Shown one piece after another: positions 1-7,485 of a DNA stretch of 61,913 nucleotides; position 1 is the first letter of the stretch, and every line of letters begins with the position of its first letter. Location: assembly GCA_947570625.1 (NCBI GenBank), contig CANOUP010000009.1, forward strand, positions 1 to 61,913, in the 5' to 3' direction. The notes beneath the pieces are model-generated. The model was not told where the DNA came from. It saw nothing but the letters and a program-made list of their open reading frames with translations, and searched no databases. Made by a program: the position numbers and the translations under genes. This stretch comes from an uncultured Clostridia bacterium. Its GTDB lineage: Bacteria > Bacillota > Clostridia > Christensenellales > Borkfalkiaceae.

Positions 1-46
1 ATAGACTAAATATTTGGCTAATAAGTAGAGGCATCCTTTTCGGGTA

Positions 47-185
47 CTAAACACAGCAAAAAGGACAGGTAATTACCTGTCCTTTTTGCTGTGTGTACGG
101 CGGTCTGCTTTCGCACCAGCCAGTTCGCCCCGCCGTAGGCGGCACGAAGCGCAAAGCGCACAGTAATCCACCACCTCCCACTGAC
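47..185. repeat. Palindrome plus GC-rich tail, candidate dispersed repeat
   Basis: Positions 51-94 are a perfect 44-bp palindrome (22-bp arms 51-72 and 73-94, no loop) whose transcript would fold into a hairpin ending in U-rich sequence on either strand, so it could act as a bidirectional terminator. It is joined to a GC-rich block at about 95-180 that differs sharply in composition from the AT-rich flanks. A minus-strand reading frame runs through it but has no ribosome site and looks spurious. The combination of a perfect palindrome with a compositionally foreign tail suggests a non-coding dispersed repeat; a genome search is needed to confirm copies. Confidence 0.45.
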
Positions 186-260
186 AAAATTGTAACTAAA
201 CTTAAATCATCGAAGTAGTAAATTATTGTATATGTCAGCGAAATGTGATACACTTTAATT

Positions 261-767
261 ATGAAGGAATATAAAGGCAAACGCCAATATTGCATTATAA
301 TGATTATATTCGGAATAATTCTATTAGCAATAACCATATGTTGCTTATTTTTGTTAATTGATGCCGCAAGAATACTTGAAGCCGTTATTATATCCGTCCT
401 TTTCGGTATTGGTTCTATCAGAATTTTTATAGTTGGGTTAAGTAATGCAATATATTCCCAAAAAGTCGTCTTAAAAATTTATAGTGATAAAATCGAATTT
501 CTTAATGCGGGAAAACTTTTTAATAATAAGTGGATAACAGTAACGTTTTCTCAGATAAAAGAATTCAGAGTAATAAAAAACGGATATATCGTTTATAAGA
601 AAAAGCCAAAATACGTTAATTTAAAGTCAGGACATATTCATTTTATATTTGACGGGGGATATTGTTGGGTAGATTTGAAAGATTGTCTTACCGCGGGTAA
701 AGCAATAATTACTAACTTAGACGACAGTCAAATAAGTAAAGATAGTGAATTAAAGAAACATAATTAG
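261..767 (+). CDS. Small two-helix membrane protein, unknown function
   Basis: 168 residues. Two hydrophobic helices lie near the N-terminus (about residues 11-33 and 38-62), followed by a soluble part of about 100 residues that alternates beta-type segments (IYSDKIEFLNAG, WITVTFSQIKEFRVIKNG). This resembles the layout of small bacterial proteins with two helices and a PH-like domain, but the family is not recognised with certainty. No good Shine-Dalgarno is seen before the ATG. The gene stands alone, is AT-rich compared with the bulk of the window, and is followed by a hairpin terminator at 830-866. Function unknown. Confidence 0.6.
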   Translation: MKEYKGKRQYCIIMIIFGIILLAITICCLFLLIDAARILEAVIISVLFGIGSIRIFIVGLSNAIYSQKVVLKIYSDKIEFLNAGKLFNNKWITVTFSQIKEFRVIKNGYIVYKKKPKYVNLKSGHIHFIFDGGYCWVDLKDCLTAGKAIITNLDDSQISKDSELKKHN

Positions 768-772
768 CATTA

Positions 773-791
773 TAAAATTCGTTTTAGGTTA
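773..791. repeat. 19-bp direct repeat, copy 1
   Basis: taaaattcgttttaggtta begins 5 bp after the stop codon of the small membrane protein gene. An identical 19-mer begins at 3259, overlapping the stop codon of the XRE gene. In this copy the inner nine bases ttcgtttta are also matched by an inverted taaaacgaa about 27 bp downstream. Both copies sit at the 3' end of a plus-strand gene and bracket about 2.5 kb that contains two broken genes. Confidence 0.6.
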
Positions 792-829
792 TTCCCTCTC
801 CACCACTCGTTTGTAAAACGAACCCGTAG

Positions 830-866
830 AAAAGTCTGTTACATAGTAACGGACTTTTCCTTTTTT
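830..866 (+). terminator. Rho-independent terminator
   Basis: Stem AAAAGTCTGTTAC paired with GTAACGGACTTTT (one G-U pair, 3-4 nt loop), followed by CCTTTTTT. It terminates the plus-strand gene ending at 767 and abuts the 3' end of the minus-strand pseudogene. Confidence 0.75.
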
Positions 867-1474
867 ATAACTTTCTATTTGCTTTATGCCAAGGGCGTTT
901 TTTACCGAGCCAACCTTGATTATGCCAATACTTTGCGTCGGTATATTCGGCATTGTTTTTATATAATTTCTTTTGCATCAGTCGGCAAAATCCGAATTTG
1001 AATTTCGTTATCAAATTTGTATGAGCAGGTTTTTTATAGTTTATTTTTGAAAACTTTTTTGACAGTTTAAAAATTTTTTTCGATAATTTCTTACGACGTT
1101 TTTCGGACAATTTATCCCAAATAAGATTGTACATCAGTGCGCCTGTAAAAACGCCGATTTCAGATATTCCCCACCAGGATAAGCTATGTTTTATATCTTT
1201 TGCGGCGGATTTTGCGTCTGAGCCCAAACATTGCGTTATTATCACAGCGCGTTTTCCAAACATTTCGGAGGCAGGACGGTGCGGCATCCAACGATAAGCA
1301 AAATGATCCAAAAAAGTTTTCAATGCCCCTGTTGCGTGCATTACGTAGGCGGGCGAAGTCATAACGATTAAATCAGCTTCTAAAAGAGATTTTTCAATCG
1401 GTTGTATGTACGAATAATCTTAGCAGGTTTGTTCGCCGTTCATACAGCAGTCCGTTTATTATGGTTATTTTCAT
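865..1474 (-). pseudogene. Broken flavodoxin-like NAD(P)H oxidoreductase
   Basis: The intact reading frame (865-1362) gives MTSPAYVMHATGALKTFLDH, the middle of NADPH-dependent FMN-reductase/flavodoxin-like proteins, where a conserved TSPxY loop contacts the flavin. Upstream in the same frame, past a TAA at about 1407, the sequence continues as CCMNGEQTC, the cysteine-containing segment usual in this family. A plausible original start at 1474 (MKITIING) is in another frame. The approximately 40-60 residues normally between MKITIING and the cysteine motif, which carry the phosphate-binding loop, are missing. So there is an internal deletion with frame change plus an in-frame stop, and the product would not bind FMN. 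Family assignment rests on motif recognition. Confidence 0.75.
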
Positions 1475-1542
1475 TACGCAACCCCAAATATATCTTTTAA
1501 AAGTTGTCTATGCTATTGTTTGCGTCTGGTTTATAATTGCAA

Positions 1543-1574
1543 AAAAAGCAAAGGGTAGACGCCCTTTGCTTTTT
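1543..1574 (-). terminator. Rho-independent terminator of the lipoprotein gene
   Basis: Stem aaaaagcaaaggg (1543-1555) and ccctttgcttttt (1562-1574) with loop tagacg; on the minus strand it ends in a run of seven T. The downstream flank ctttttctataccgtaa recurs with one change beside the terminator at 3322-3349. Confidence 0.85.
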
Positions 1575-1588
1575 CTATACCGTAATAA

Positions 1589-2074
1589 TTATTTTTCTAA
1601 ATAATTAGGCAGTTCTTTTATATAATTTTCGTTTATATAGAAGACCATCGACGATGACGCCGTGCAAATAACGTTTTTGGAAACCGTGTACAATCTCGAC
1701 CAACCGCTGTATGTATCGCGTTCATCGTTGTGGTATTCGCCGAATTCTATTGAATCGTAAAAGCATACCACTGCGGATTTGTCGGCGTCAACATAAGTAT
1801 ATTTGAATTTAATCGTGTAATCTTCGTTGTATTTGGAGTAAAGGTCACCGTCGAAAATATAGTAATTCCTGTATTCGCCCGTGCCGTCCGCATTGAACAA
1901 AAGATAGTTCTGCTCGTAAGCTAAATCTTTTGCATCGTCTTCCCGTATATATTTCTTGCCCGATTGAAGGTTGTATTCGCCGTTGTGCGCCTCGCCTCCG
2001 CACGCCGAAAAAACGGTTGCCGTAAACACCGTAATTATTACAAGCGTAAGTATTAAACATAATCTCTTTTTCAT
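1589..2074 (-). CDS. Small secreted lipoprotein, unknown function
   Basis: 161 residues. The first 24 residues are a lipoprotein signal peptide (MKKR, hydrophobic core, lipobox FSAC with Cys24), followed by two glycines. The mature part is acidic and rich in Tyr and Asp, with beta-like segments such as NYLLFNADGTGEYRNYYIF, which recalls small lipocalin-like 'F.ADGTG..' modules in gut Firmicute lipoproteins. The start is supported by an AAGGAG site in the TATAAGGAGATGGATT leader just before the ATG. Single gene with its own terminator. It is presumably anchored on the outer face of the membrane; function unknown. Confidence 0.75.
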   Translation of the reverse strand: MKKRLCLILTLVIITVFTATVFSACGGEAHNGEYNLQSGKKYIREDDAKDLAYEQNYLLFNADGTGEYRNYYIFDGDLYSKYNEDYTIKFKYTYVDADKSAVVCFYDSIEFGEYHNDERDTYSGWSRLYTVSKNVICTASSSMVFYINENYIKELPNYLEK

Positions 2075-2212
2075 AATCCATCTCCTTATAGTGAAAGTAT
2101 AACATTAATGTAAATTTCTGTCAATAGGTATAGGCTTGATTGTTTTTTTCGGCGACGCGCATCGCTTGCGTTTTTGATTAAATAGTTTTATATTAATTAT
2201 AAGGAGAAAAAT

Positions 2213-2558
2213 ATGAACAACAAAATTATACTCGATTACCTTTCCGCGCTGTCTGAAAATAACAACCGCGAATGGTATCACGACCACAAAAAAGAGAACA
2301 AAGAAGCGTCTGCACAGTTTGAACAGCAGATACAGGAACTTATTTACGGCATAGGAGCGTTCGACGAATATCGACACAATAGCGGAATTTTATAATACTG
2401 CTATAAAAAACAAAAAACCGTTTATCGTATGTGAAGAAGATTTTCAGCATGAAATACTTAAAATCGTTACCCACCAAGAAAATCCGTACACGTTTGTGTC
2501 GTATTTTTTTTATTTGTCGCTTTTATCAAGCGCTCGCCACAGTGGCAAAGTCCTATGA
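2213..2558 (+). pseudogene. Truncated DUF2461 gene joined to an unrelated fragment
   Basis: A good AAGGAG site precedes ATG 2213. The first about 50 residues (MNNKIILDYLSALSENNNRE, then WYHDHKKENKEA) match the start of DUF2461/TIGR02453 proteins, which are normally about 220 residues. The frame stops at 2395. In another frame, from about 2370 to 2558, a second coding-like segment (IDTIAEFYNTAIKNKKPFIV, then CEEDFQHEILKIV) has no start. I do not recognise it securely; it may come from an MBL-fold hydrolase. The junction looks like a deletion that fused two genes. Neither half would be functional. Confidence 0.6.
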
Positions 2559-2616
2559 TTTGTCTAATGTTTGCTTAATATTCGCTGTTTATGGGCAATA
2601 CTTTTCCGTGTTTATG

Positions 2617-2625
2617 TGCTATAAT
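2617..2625 (+). promoter_or_regulatory. Extended -10 promoter of the XRE regulator
   Basis: TGCTATAAT is an extended -10 element (TGn-TATAAT) 30 bp before the ATG. No convincing -35 box is seen 17 bp upstream, which is usual for extended -10 promoters. Confidence 0.6.
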
Positions 2626-2655
2626 AGTCCTATCAAATGAAAGGAGATATTCATT

Positions 2656-3261
2656 ATGGATATGCAAAAAGTCGGTACATTTTTAGCCGAATTACGTAAA
2701 GAAAGAAATCTTACGCAAGACGAATTGGGCGAAAAAATTGGCGTAACAAATAAAACGGTTTCACGTTGGGAAAACGGCAATTATTTACCGCCCGCTGAAA
2801 TACTGCAAATTTTAAGCGAATTATATGATGTTAGCATAAACGAGTTGCTTTCGGGCGGACGTTTGGACGAAAAACATTATAAAGAAAACGCCGAAGAATA
2901 TATTGTTGCGGACTTAATGAAAAAAAGGAACGAAGCAAAAAAGCGATTGACTGTTTCTTGTATTGTAGCCGCAATAACAATTCTTGCCGGTCTTTCGATA
3001 GTTCTTTTGAGCGCTTTGCTTTCCGCACCTGTTTGGTTGAAAATCGGTTGTATCGTTTTCTCGCTTATTATTATAATTCTCGGCGTAGGCGTATGTTGCG
3101 TTTTGACTGTTGATGCAGGCGTATACGAATGCCCCGCGTGCGGCGAAAAATTTGTGCCTTCAATGAAAGATTTTATTGGCGGCGCGCATATGTTGACAAA
3201 AAGAAAGTTGAAATGCCCGAAATGCGGGAAAAAAAGTTTTTGTAAAAAAAGATTGAGTTAA
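2656..3261 (+). CDS. XRE-family regulator with membrane helices and zinc ribbon
   Basis: 201 residues. Residues 1-60 are a helix-turn-helix of the XRE/Cro type (LRKERNLTQDELGEKIGVTN, KTVSRWENG). Two transmembrane helices follow (about 96-120 and 126-150), then a C-terminal zinc ribbon with CPAC and CPKC pairs and a further Cys near the end. HTH plus membrane plus zinc-ribbon proteins are common, poorly studied Firmicute regulators; the layout implies DNA binding tethered to the membrane. The ATG follows a strong AAAGGAG site. Single gene with an extended -10 promoter. Targets cannot be told from sequence. Confidence 0.85.
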   Translation: MDMQKVGTFLAELRKERNLTQDELGEKIGVTNKTVSRWENGNYLPPAEILQILSELYDVSINELLSGGRLDEKHYKENAEEYIVADLMKKRNEAKKRLTVSCIVAAITILAGLSIVLLSALLSAPVWLKIGCIVFSLIIIILGVGVCCVLTVDAGVYECPACGEKFVPSMKDFIGGAHMLTKRKLKCPKCGKKSFCKKRLS

Positions 3262-3277
3262 AATTCGTTTTAGGTTA
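3259..3277. repeat. 19-bp direct repeat, copy 2
   Basis: Exact copy of 773-791 (taaaattcgttttaggtta), overlapping the stop codon of the XRE gene. The inverted partner found at copy 1 is absent here. Confidence 0.6.
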
Positions 3278-3321
3278 CTAATAATAAAATTTCAAACGCT
3301 TTTGATACCCATATGATAAAT

Positions 3322-3349
3322 AAAGCACAGGGCAGGCGCCCTGTGCTTT
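3322..3349. terminator. Bidirectional terminator between convergent genes
   Basis: Stem aaagcacagggc (3322-3333) with gccctgtgcttt (3338-3349), loop aggc, T-run on the plus strand and A-rich flank (U-run for the minus strand). It lies between the XRE gene and the hydrolase gene. Confidence 0.85.
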
Positions 3350-3379
3350 TTCTATGCCGTAACATCTATTTTCCCAATA

Positions 3380-4159
3380 TTATTTGCGCAAAAAGTCTTC
3401 GAGGTATGCGTTAAATTCCTGCGGGACGTCCATATTCACGCAGTGCCCCGCGCCTTTGAAAATTACCTTGTCGCAATTTTCATATTTCGCCCATTCGTTG
3501 ACGATTTCGATTTCGGCTGGTATGTCGTGTTCTCCGCAACCGACCGCCAGCTTATAGCTCCGCTGTTTTTTCGGATACTTATTTACAAGCTTTTGCAAGC
3601 CGGCAAGATACCTGAACGAACTCCTTTTAAATTTAATGTTAAGGTTGTAAAACGCCGTCTGGGCTTCGCCCGTATAAGCGCTGATTTTTTTGTTGGCTTT
3701 CGCAAACCACCTGACGGAAAACATTGCTTTCATCATCATTTTCATTTGATTTTTAGAGTTGGCTTTCTGTTTTGATACGTCAAAATTGTTTATGTCGTAA
3801 CCGCCGAAGCAGGCGAGCGACAGTACCTTATTTTCGTATTTGTTTGCAAAGTCCTGTATAAAGACCGAGCCCAGCGATACCCCTGCGAAATGGGCGGAGG
3901 ATATGCCGTGCTTTTCAAAAATCAGATTTATCCAATCCGACATTTTTTCGATGCAGTCGCCTTTTTTTGCTCGAATGGAATTGCCGTGACCTAAAACATC
4001 GACGGCAAGCAGATTGTATTTGCCCGAAAAGTATTGGAATTGCTTTTCGTACATTCTGCTGTCCACAAACGCGGAATGTATAAAAACAAGCCATTCCCCG
4101 TTTGCCGACGCGTCGGTATAATAGGCTATGGGTGAATTTTCGAGATAGAGTTTTTCCAT
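3380..4159 (-). CDS. Alpha/beta-fold hydrolase
   Basis: 259 residues from ATG 4159, chosen because GGGAG lies 8 nt upstream; the TTG two codons earlier is too close to it. The protein has the alpha/beta hydrolase order: oxyanion region FIHSAFVDSR, the strand AVDVLGHGNS, the nucleophile elbow GVSLG (Ser95), then the acid GEHD (Asp212) and the His of GAGH (His239). It has no signal peptide, so it is cytosolic. It probably hydrolyses an ester or a similar carbon bond; the substrate cannot be read from the sequence. Single minus-strand gene ending at the terminator 3322-3349. Confidence 0.88.
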   Translation of the reverse strand: MEKLYLENSPIAYYTDASANGEWLVFIHSAFVDSRMYEKQFQYFSGKYNLLAVDVLGHGNSIRAKKGDCIEKMSDWINLIFEKHGISSAHFAGVSLGSVFIQDFANKYENKVLSLACFGGYDINNFDVSKQKANSKNQMKMMMKAMFSVRWFAKANKKISAYTGEAQTAFYNLNIKFKRSSFRYLAGLQKLVNKYPKKQRSYKLAVGCGEHDIPAEIEIVNEWAKYENCDKVIFKGAGHCVNMDVPQEFNAYLEDFLRK

Positions 4160-4268
4160 TTTCAATTCTCCCTTATTAACTAAAAAATACTAATTATGTA
4201 TTAACATTTTTAACGCGTTTTGTCAACTTACGGAGAGCAAAGCCCTCCGTATTTTTTTATAAAAATAA

Positions 4269-4297
4269 TAGACAAATTTTATTTTTTAAATTATAAT
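4269..4297 (+). promoter_or_regulatory. Promoter of the rubrerythrin gene
   Basis: TAGACA (4269-4274), 17-bp spacer, TATAAT (4292-4297). Transcription would start near 4304, giving a leader of about 145 nt. Confidence 0.75.
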
Positions 4298-4303
4298 TAA
4301 AAT

Positions 4304-4448
4304 AATTCTAAATAAATGCAGAGAACTTTAATGGCGGATACGCAGACAAGATACAACCTCGATACGCTGTGCGGTAAATATCCGGTGCGCAGAATAGGTA
4401 TCGAGGGGGAAGCGGACAGGTTCGGCAAAATCAAAAGGAGAATTTATT
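4304..4448 (+). promoter_or_regulatory. Structured 5' leader of rubrerythrin with overlapping short ORF
   Basis: Nested inverted repeats: CCTCGATAC (4357-4365) pairs perfectly with GTATCGAGG (4398-4406), and inside it CTGTGC (4367-4372) pairs with GCGCAG (4387-4392). There is no U-run, so this is not a terminator. The rubrerythrin ribosome site AAAAGGAG lies downstream of the fold. A 50-codon ORF (4331-4483) begins in the leader and overlaps the rubrerythrin start in another frame; its own ribosome site is weak. The leader may be a structured regulatory RNA or a translated leader; I recognise no known class. Confidence 0.45.
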
Positions 4449-4988
4449 ATGGAAAACAAGTACAAAGGCACAAAGACGCTTAAAAATCTGGAAACGGCTT
4501 TCGCGGGGGAATCGCAGGCGAGGAACAAGTATACGTATTTCGCTTCGGTTGCAAAGAAAGAGGGATACGAGCAGATTTCGGCATTGTTCGCAAAGACTGC
4601 CGACAATGAAAAGGAACACGCCAAAATGTGGTTCAAGGAATTGCAGGGCATAGGCGATACCGCGCACAATCTTGCCTGCGCCGCTGACGGCGAAAACTAC
4701 GAGTGGACGGATATGTACGAAGAGTTTGCAAAGACCGCCGAGGAAGAGGGCTTTAAAGAGCTTGCGGAAAAATTCCGCCTTGTCGGCGCAATCGAAAAGC
4801 ACCACGAGGAGAGGTACCGCGCGCTGTTGAAGAACGTTGAAACCGCGAAGGTGTTCGAAAAGAGCGAAGTGAAGGTATGGGAGTGCCGTAACTGCGGACA
4901 TATCGCCGTGGGAACGAAGGCGCCCGAAGTCTGCCCTGTCTGCGCGCATCCTCAAAGCTATTTCGAAGTTCACGCGGAAAATTATTAA
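4449..4988 (+). CDS. rbr: Rubrerythrin (peroxide-reducing di-iron protein)
   Basis: 179 residues, the usual length. The N-terminal ferritin-like four-helix bundle carries the di-iron ligand motifs (Glu21 in [10 protein letters not shown], Glu54/His57 in EKEH, Glu91-92, and the EKHHEE helix near 116-121). The C-terminal rubredoxin-like domain has the pairs Cys146/Cys149 (CRNC) and Cys162/Cys165 (CPVC) for one iron. Rubrerythrins reduce hydrogen peroxide to water in the cytosol of anaerobes, using electrons from rubredoxin or NADH-dependent partners. ATG follows AAAAGGAG. The next gene starts 2 bp after its stop, so they are probably cotranscribed. Confidence 0.96.
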   Translation: MENKYKGTKTLKNLETAFAGESQARNKYTYFASVAKKEGYEQISALFAKTADNEKEHAKMWFKELQGIGDTAHNLACAADGENYEWTDMYEEFAKTAEEEGFKELAEKFRLVGAIEKHHEERYRALLKNVETAKVFEKSEVKVWECRNCGHIAVGTKAPEVCPVCAHPQSYFEVHAENY

Positions 4989-4990
4989 TT

Positions 4991-5650
4991 ATGGGCAAAA
5001 GGGAAGAGCTGTGTCTGCGGATGCGCAATAACGACGGGCAGGAAAAGGAAGAGTTCTGTCTTCACTTTATCAAGTCGAAAAAGGGATATATGCGTTTCTT
5101 GTTCTGCCGTCTTGAAACCACCGCAGTATTTATTATGTGCGCAATATTTACCGTCGTCGGCATATTTACCGTCAACGAAGGATTTATGACCAGATTGATT
5201 AATTATTTGCTTGCGGGTATTCCCGGCTTCTTTTGGCTGTGCTTTATTTACAAGGGGCTGTGGTATTGGAAATACAGCAGGCACGTGTTTGTCACCGACG
5301 CGGGCATATGGATTATGACTTGCAGCAGTTTCTGGTGGCGCGGCGCGCCCGACTTTATGGGCAAACGCCGTCTGCTTGCGCCCAGCTGGTCGCTGTATAC
5401 TTGGAGCGAACTTAAAAGCGTTTCCTTGGAAAAGCCTAAAATCGAGGACACCGACAGGATAACGCCTGTTTTCGAAGCTTTCGACGATATGGTAAAAAAG
5501 TCGTCGAAATACAAAACTGTCTATCTCACCCGCTTCGACGGCACGGAATGCGTAGACTTTCTCAAAAACGCCGACGCGGACGCGCTTATGGAGTACGCGG
5601 GCACGCGCAAACGTTCGCGCAAAAAGAAAAAGACCGAACAGGAAGAATAA
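4991..5650 (+). CDS. Membrane protein with C-terminal basic tail, unknown
   Basis: 219 residues. An N-terminal soluble stretch of about 35 residues is followed by two membrane helices (about 44-62 and 70-92). A cytosolic domain follows with beta-like segments (HVFVTDAGIWIMTC, SLYTWSELKSVSLEKPKIED, KTVYLTRFDGTECVDF), reminiscent of the YcxB/PH-like domain seen in membrane proteins of this type. The C-terminus is very basic (RKRSRKKKK). The start is 2 bp after the rubrerythrin stop, with no separate promoter visible, so it is translated from the same message. Function unknown; a role in oxidative stress is only suggested by the neighbour. Confidence 0.7.
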   Translation: MGKREELCLRMRNNDGQEKEEFCLHFIKSKKGYMRFLFCRLETTAVFIMCAIFTVVGIFTVNEGFMTRLINYLLAGIPGFFWLCFIYKGLWYWKYSRHVFVTDAGIWIMTCSSFWWRGAPDFMGKRRLLAPSWSLYTWSELKSVSLEKPKIEDTDRITPVFEAFDDMVKKSSKYKTVYLTRFDGTECVDFLKNADADALMEYAGTRKRSRKKKKTEQEE

Positions 5651-5658
5651 ATTTACGT

Positions 5659-6603
5659 ATGCAAGCTTTTTTAACCACGCTCATTCTGGTCGGGATTATG
5701 CTTCTGACCGCTATGCCCGGATATATTCTCGTAAAGATTAAGGCGATAAAGCCCGAAAGCATTTCGGCTTTTTCAAAGGTTTTGATGTATGTGTGCCAGC
5801 CCGCGCTTACGGTGTACTCGTTCAACAAAGCAGATTTCACAAAGCAGTTGGGCATAAACCTTCTAATCTTTCTCGGCATAATAACTGCATTGCAGCTGGT
5901 GTTTATAGGTTTTTTCTATCTGGTGTTCCGCAAAAAATCGGACAACATAGATTACCGCATAACGACGGTCGCGACCACGCTTTCCAACTGTTCGTTTTTG
6001 GGCGTGCCCCTTCTCGAAGCGCTGTTTCCGCAGTATCCGAACGCGCCCGCGTATTCTATGATGTACTTCCTGTCGATGAACCTTTTGGGGTGGACGATAG
6101 TTTCGGCTATCATAACGCGCAATAAAAAGTACATAAGCGTAAAATCTATGATACTCAATCCCGCCGTCCTTAGTATGGCGGTCGCGCTTCCTTTCTTTTT
6201 CACGGGCTTTAAAATTTCCGCGGATAACGGCGAGTTTTTTGGACGTCTCGAAGATATGATAAACATTCTCGGGAAAATGACTACGCCTATGTGCATGCTC
6301 GTCATGGGTATGCGTTTGGGCGCGACAAAGATTAAAAAAATTTTCACGGGCTGGATGCAGTACTTTGCCGTGGGGATAAACCAGATTGTTTTTCCGCTGT
6401 TCGCGCTCGGCGTGCTATATCTTCTCAATGTGGAAAGGGAGATAATGCTGTGTATGTACATAATGTGCGCGTGCCCGGTTGCTTCGGTAGTGCAGAACTA
6501 TGCGGAAATTTTGGGTGAGGGACAGGAAGTGGCGGCAAATACCGTGCTTCTCGGCGCAATGTGTTCGATAGCTACTTTGCCCGTGCTTGCGTTGCTTGTG
6601 TGA
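5659..6603 (+). CDS. AEC-family auxin-efflux-carrier-type permease
   Basis: 314 residues from ATG 5659 (MQAFLTTLILVGIMLL). An upstream in-frame ATG at 5548 lies inside the preceding gene and would add a charged non-family extension. About ten hydrophobic helices in two halves match the AEC (auxin efflux carrier/malate permease) family, with typical stretches such as PALTVYSFN, NCSFLGVPLLEALFP and TTPMCMLVMGMRLG. Family members export or exchange organic anions; the substrate here is unknown. Only 8 bp separates it from the previous stop, so it is likely the last gene of the rbr transcription unit. Confidence 0.85.
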   Translation: MQAFLTTLILVGIMLLTAMPGYILVKIKAIKPESISAFSKVLMYVCQPALTVYSFNKADFTKQLGINLLIFLGIITALQLVFIGFFYLVFRKKSDNIDYRITTVATTLSNCSFLGVPLLEALFPQYPNAPAYSMMYFLSMNLLGWTIVSAIITRNKKYISVKSMILNPAVLSMAVALPFFFTGFKISADNGEFFGRLEDMINILGKMTTPMCMLVMGMRLGATKIKKIFTGWMQYFAVGINQIVFPLFALGVLYLLNVEREIMLCMYIMCACPVASVVQNYAEILGEGQEVAANTVLLGAMCSIATLPVLALLV

Positions 6604-6629
6604 AATTTTAAAATACCCGCCCCATACGG

Positions 6630-6658
6630 TTGATTTAAGGGCGGTAAAATGATATAAT
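6630..6658 (+). promoter_or_regulatory. Promoter giving a probable leaderless transcript
   Basis: TTGATT (6630-6635), 17-bp spacer, TATAAT (6653-6658). The ATG of the next gene is at 6666, only 7 bp after the -10 box, so transcription should start at or next to the A of the start codon. No Shine-Dalgarno is present. Confidence 0.8.
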
Positions 6659-6665
6659 CTAACCT

Positions 6666-7466
6666 ATGAAAAGAATTTTAACGATGCAGGACTTATCCTG
6701 CGTGGGACAATGTTCCCTTACTGTCGCGCTGCCCGTTCTTTCGGCTTACGGTATAGAAACCTGTGTTCTGCCTACGGCGGTGCTTTCCAACCATACAATG
6801 TTTAAAAGTTGGAGCTATCTCGACCTTACGCCCGAAATTGACGCCATCTTCCGTGAGTGGAAGAACAACGGCTTCAAGTTCGACGCTTTCCTTTTGGGCT
6901 ATCTCGGCAAGAAGGAGCTTATGTCTGCCGCGGAGAGGTGCTTCGACGAATTTTCCGCAGACGGCGCGCCTGTGATAATCGACCCCGTATTCGCGGACAA
7001 CGGTAAGCTTTACGGCGGATTCGACGCGGAATATGTCGCGGAGATGCGCAAACTCATCAGACGCGCCGACATTATCCTGCCCAATATCACGGAAGCCTGT
7101 TTTCTGACCGGTACCGAATACAGGGAAACGCACAGCGACGAATATCTGGATACGCTTGCCCAACGTCTGCGCGCTTTGACGGGTGGCACCGTAGTGATTA
7201 CGGGCGCGGAAAAAGACGGCTTGATAGGCGAATATATTCTGGACAACGGCAAATCGGAATATGTGCTTTTGAATAAGGAACCGCAGAAAAGGCATGGCAC
7301 GGGCGATATATTCGCTTCGGTGTTCACGGCAAATTATCTCGGCGGTGACAGCCTGCCGGAGTCCTGCCGTAAGGCGAGCTCGTTCGTAATAGACTGTCTT
7401 AAAACGACGGGTGACGAACATTTTTACGGCGTTAAATTCGAAAAGATATTAAAAGAACGGCACTGA
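6666..7466 (+). CDS. Pyridoxamine/pyridoxal kinase (PdxY-like)
   Basis: 266 residues. A ribokinase-superfamily vitamin B6 kinase: the start MKRILTMQDLSCVGQCSLTV is typical of clostridial pyridoxamine kinases, and PVIIDPVFADNG and the C-terminal GTGDIFASVFTA (catalytic Asp of the GTGD anion hole) are the substrate and ATP loops. It phosphorylates pyridoxal, pyridoxamine or pyridoxine with ATP in the cytosol to salvage PLP. The start is fixed by family alignment although no ribosome site exists; the promoter lies so close that the mRNA is probably leaderless. The stop codon lies in the loop of the terminator at 7451-7477. Confidence 0.9.
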   Translation: MKRILTMQDLSCVGQCSLTVALPVLSAYGIETCVLPTAVLSNHTMFKSWSYLDLTPEIDAIFREWKNNGFKFDAFLLGYLGKKELMSAAERCFDEFSADGAPVIIDPVFADNGKLYGGFDAEYVAEMRKLIRRADIILPNITEACFLTGTEYRETHSDEYLDTLAQRLRALTGGTVVITGAEKDGLIGEYILDNGKSEYVLLNKEPQKRHGTGDIFASVFTANYLGGDSLPESCRKASSFVIDCLKTTGDEHFYGVKFEKILKERH

Positions 7467-7485
7467 GCCGTTCTTTTTTTACATT
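7451..7485. terminator. Bidirectional terminator between convergent genes
   Basis: Stem aaaagaacggc (7451-7461) with gccgttctttt (7467-7477), loop actga containing the kinase stop codon, T-run to 7480. The A-run on the left serves the minus-strand ABC-F gene. Confidence 0.85.

Noticed and set aside
47-337. 96-residue minus-strand ORF through the palindrome
   Set aside because: No ribosome site, passes through a perfect palindrome and overlaps the start of a better plus-strand gene; composition is that of a repeat.
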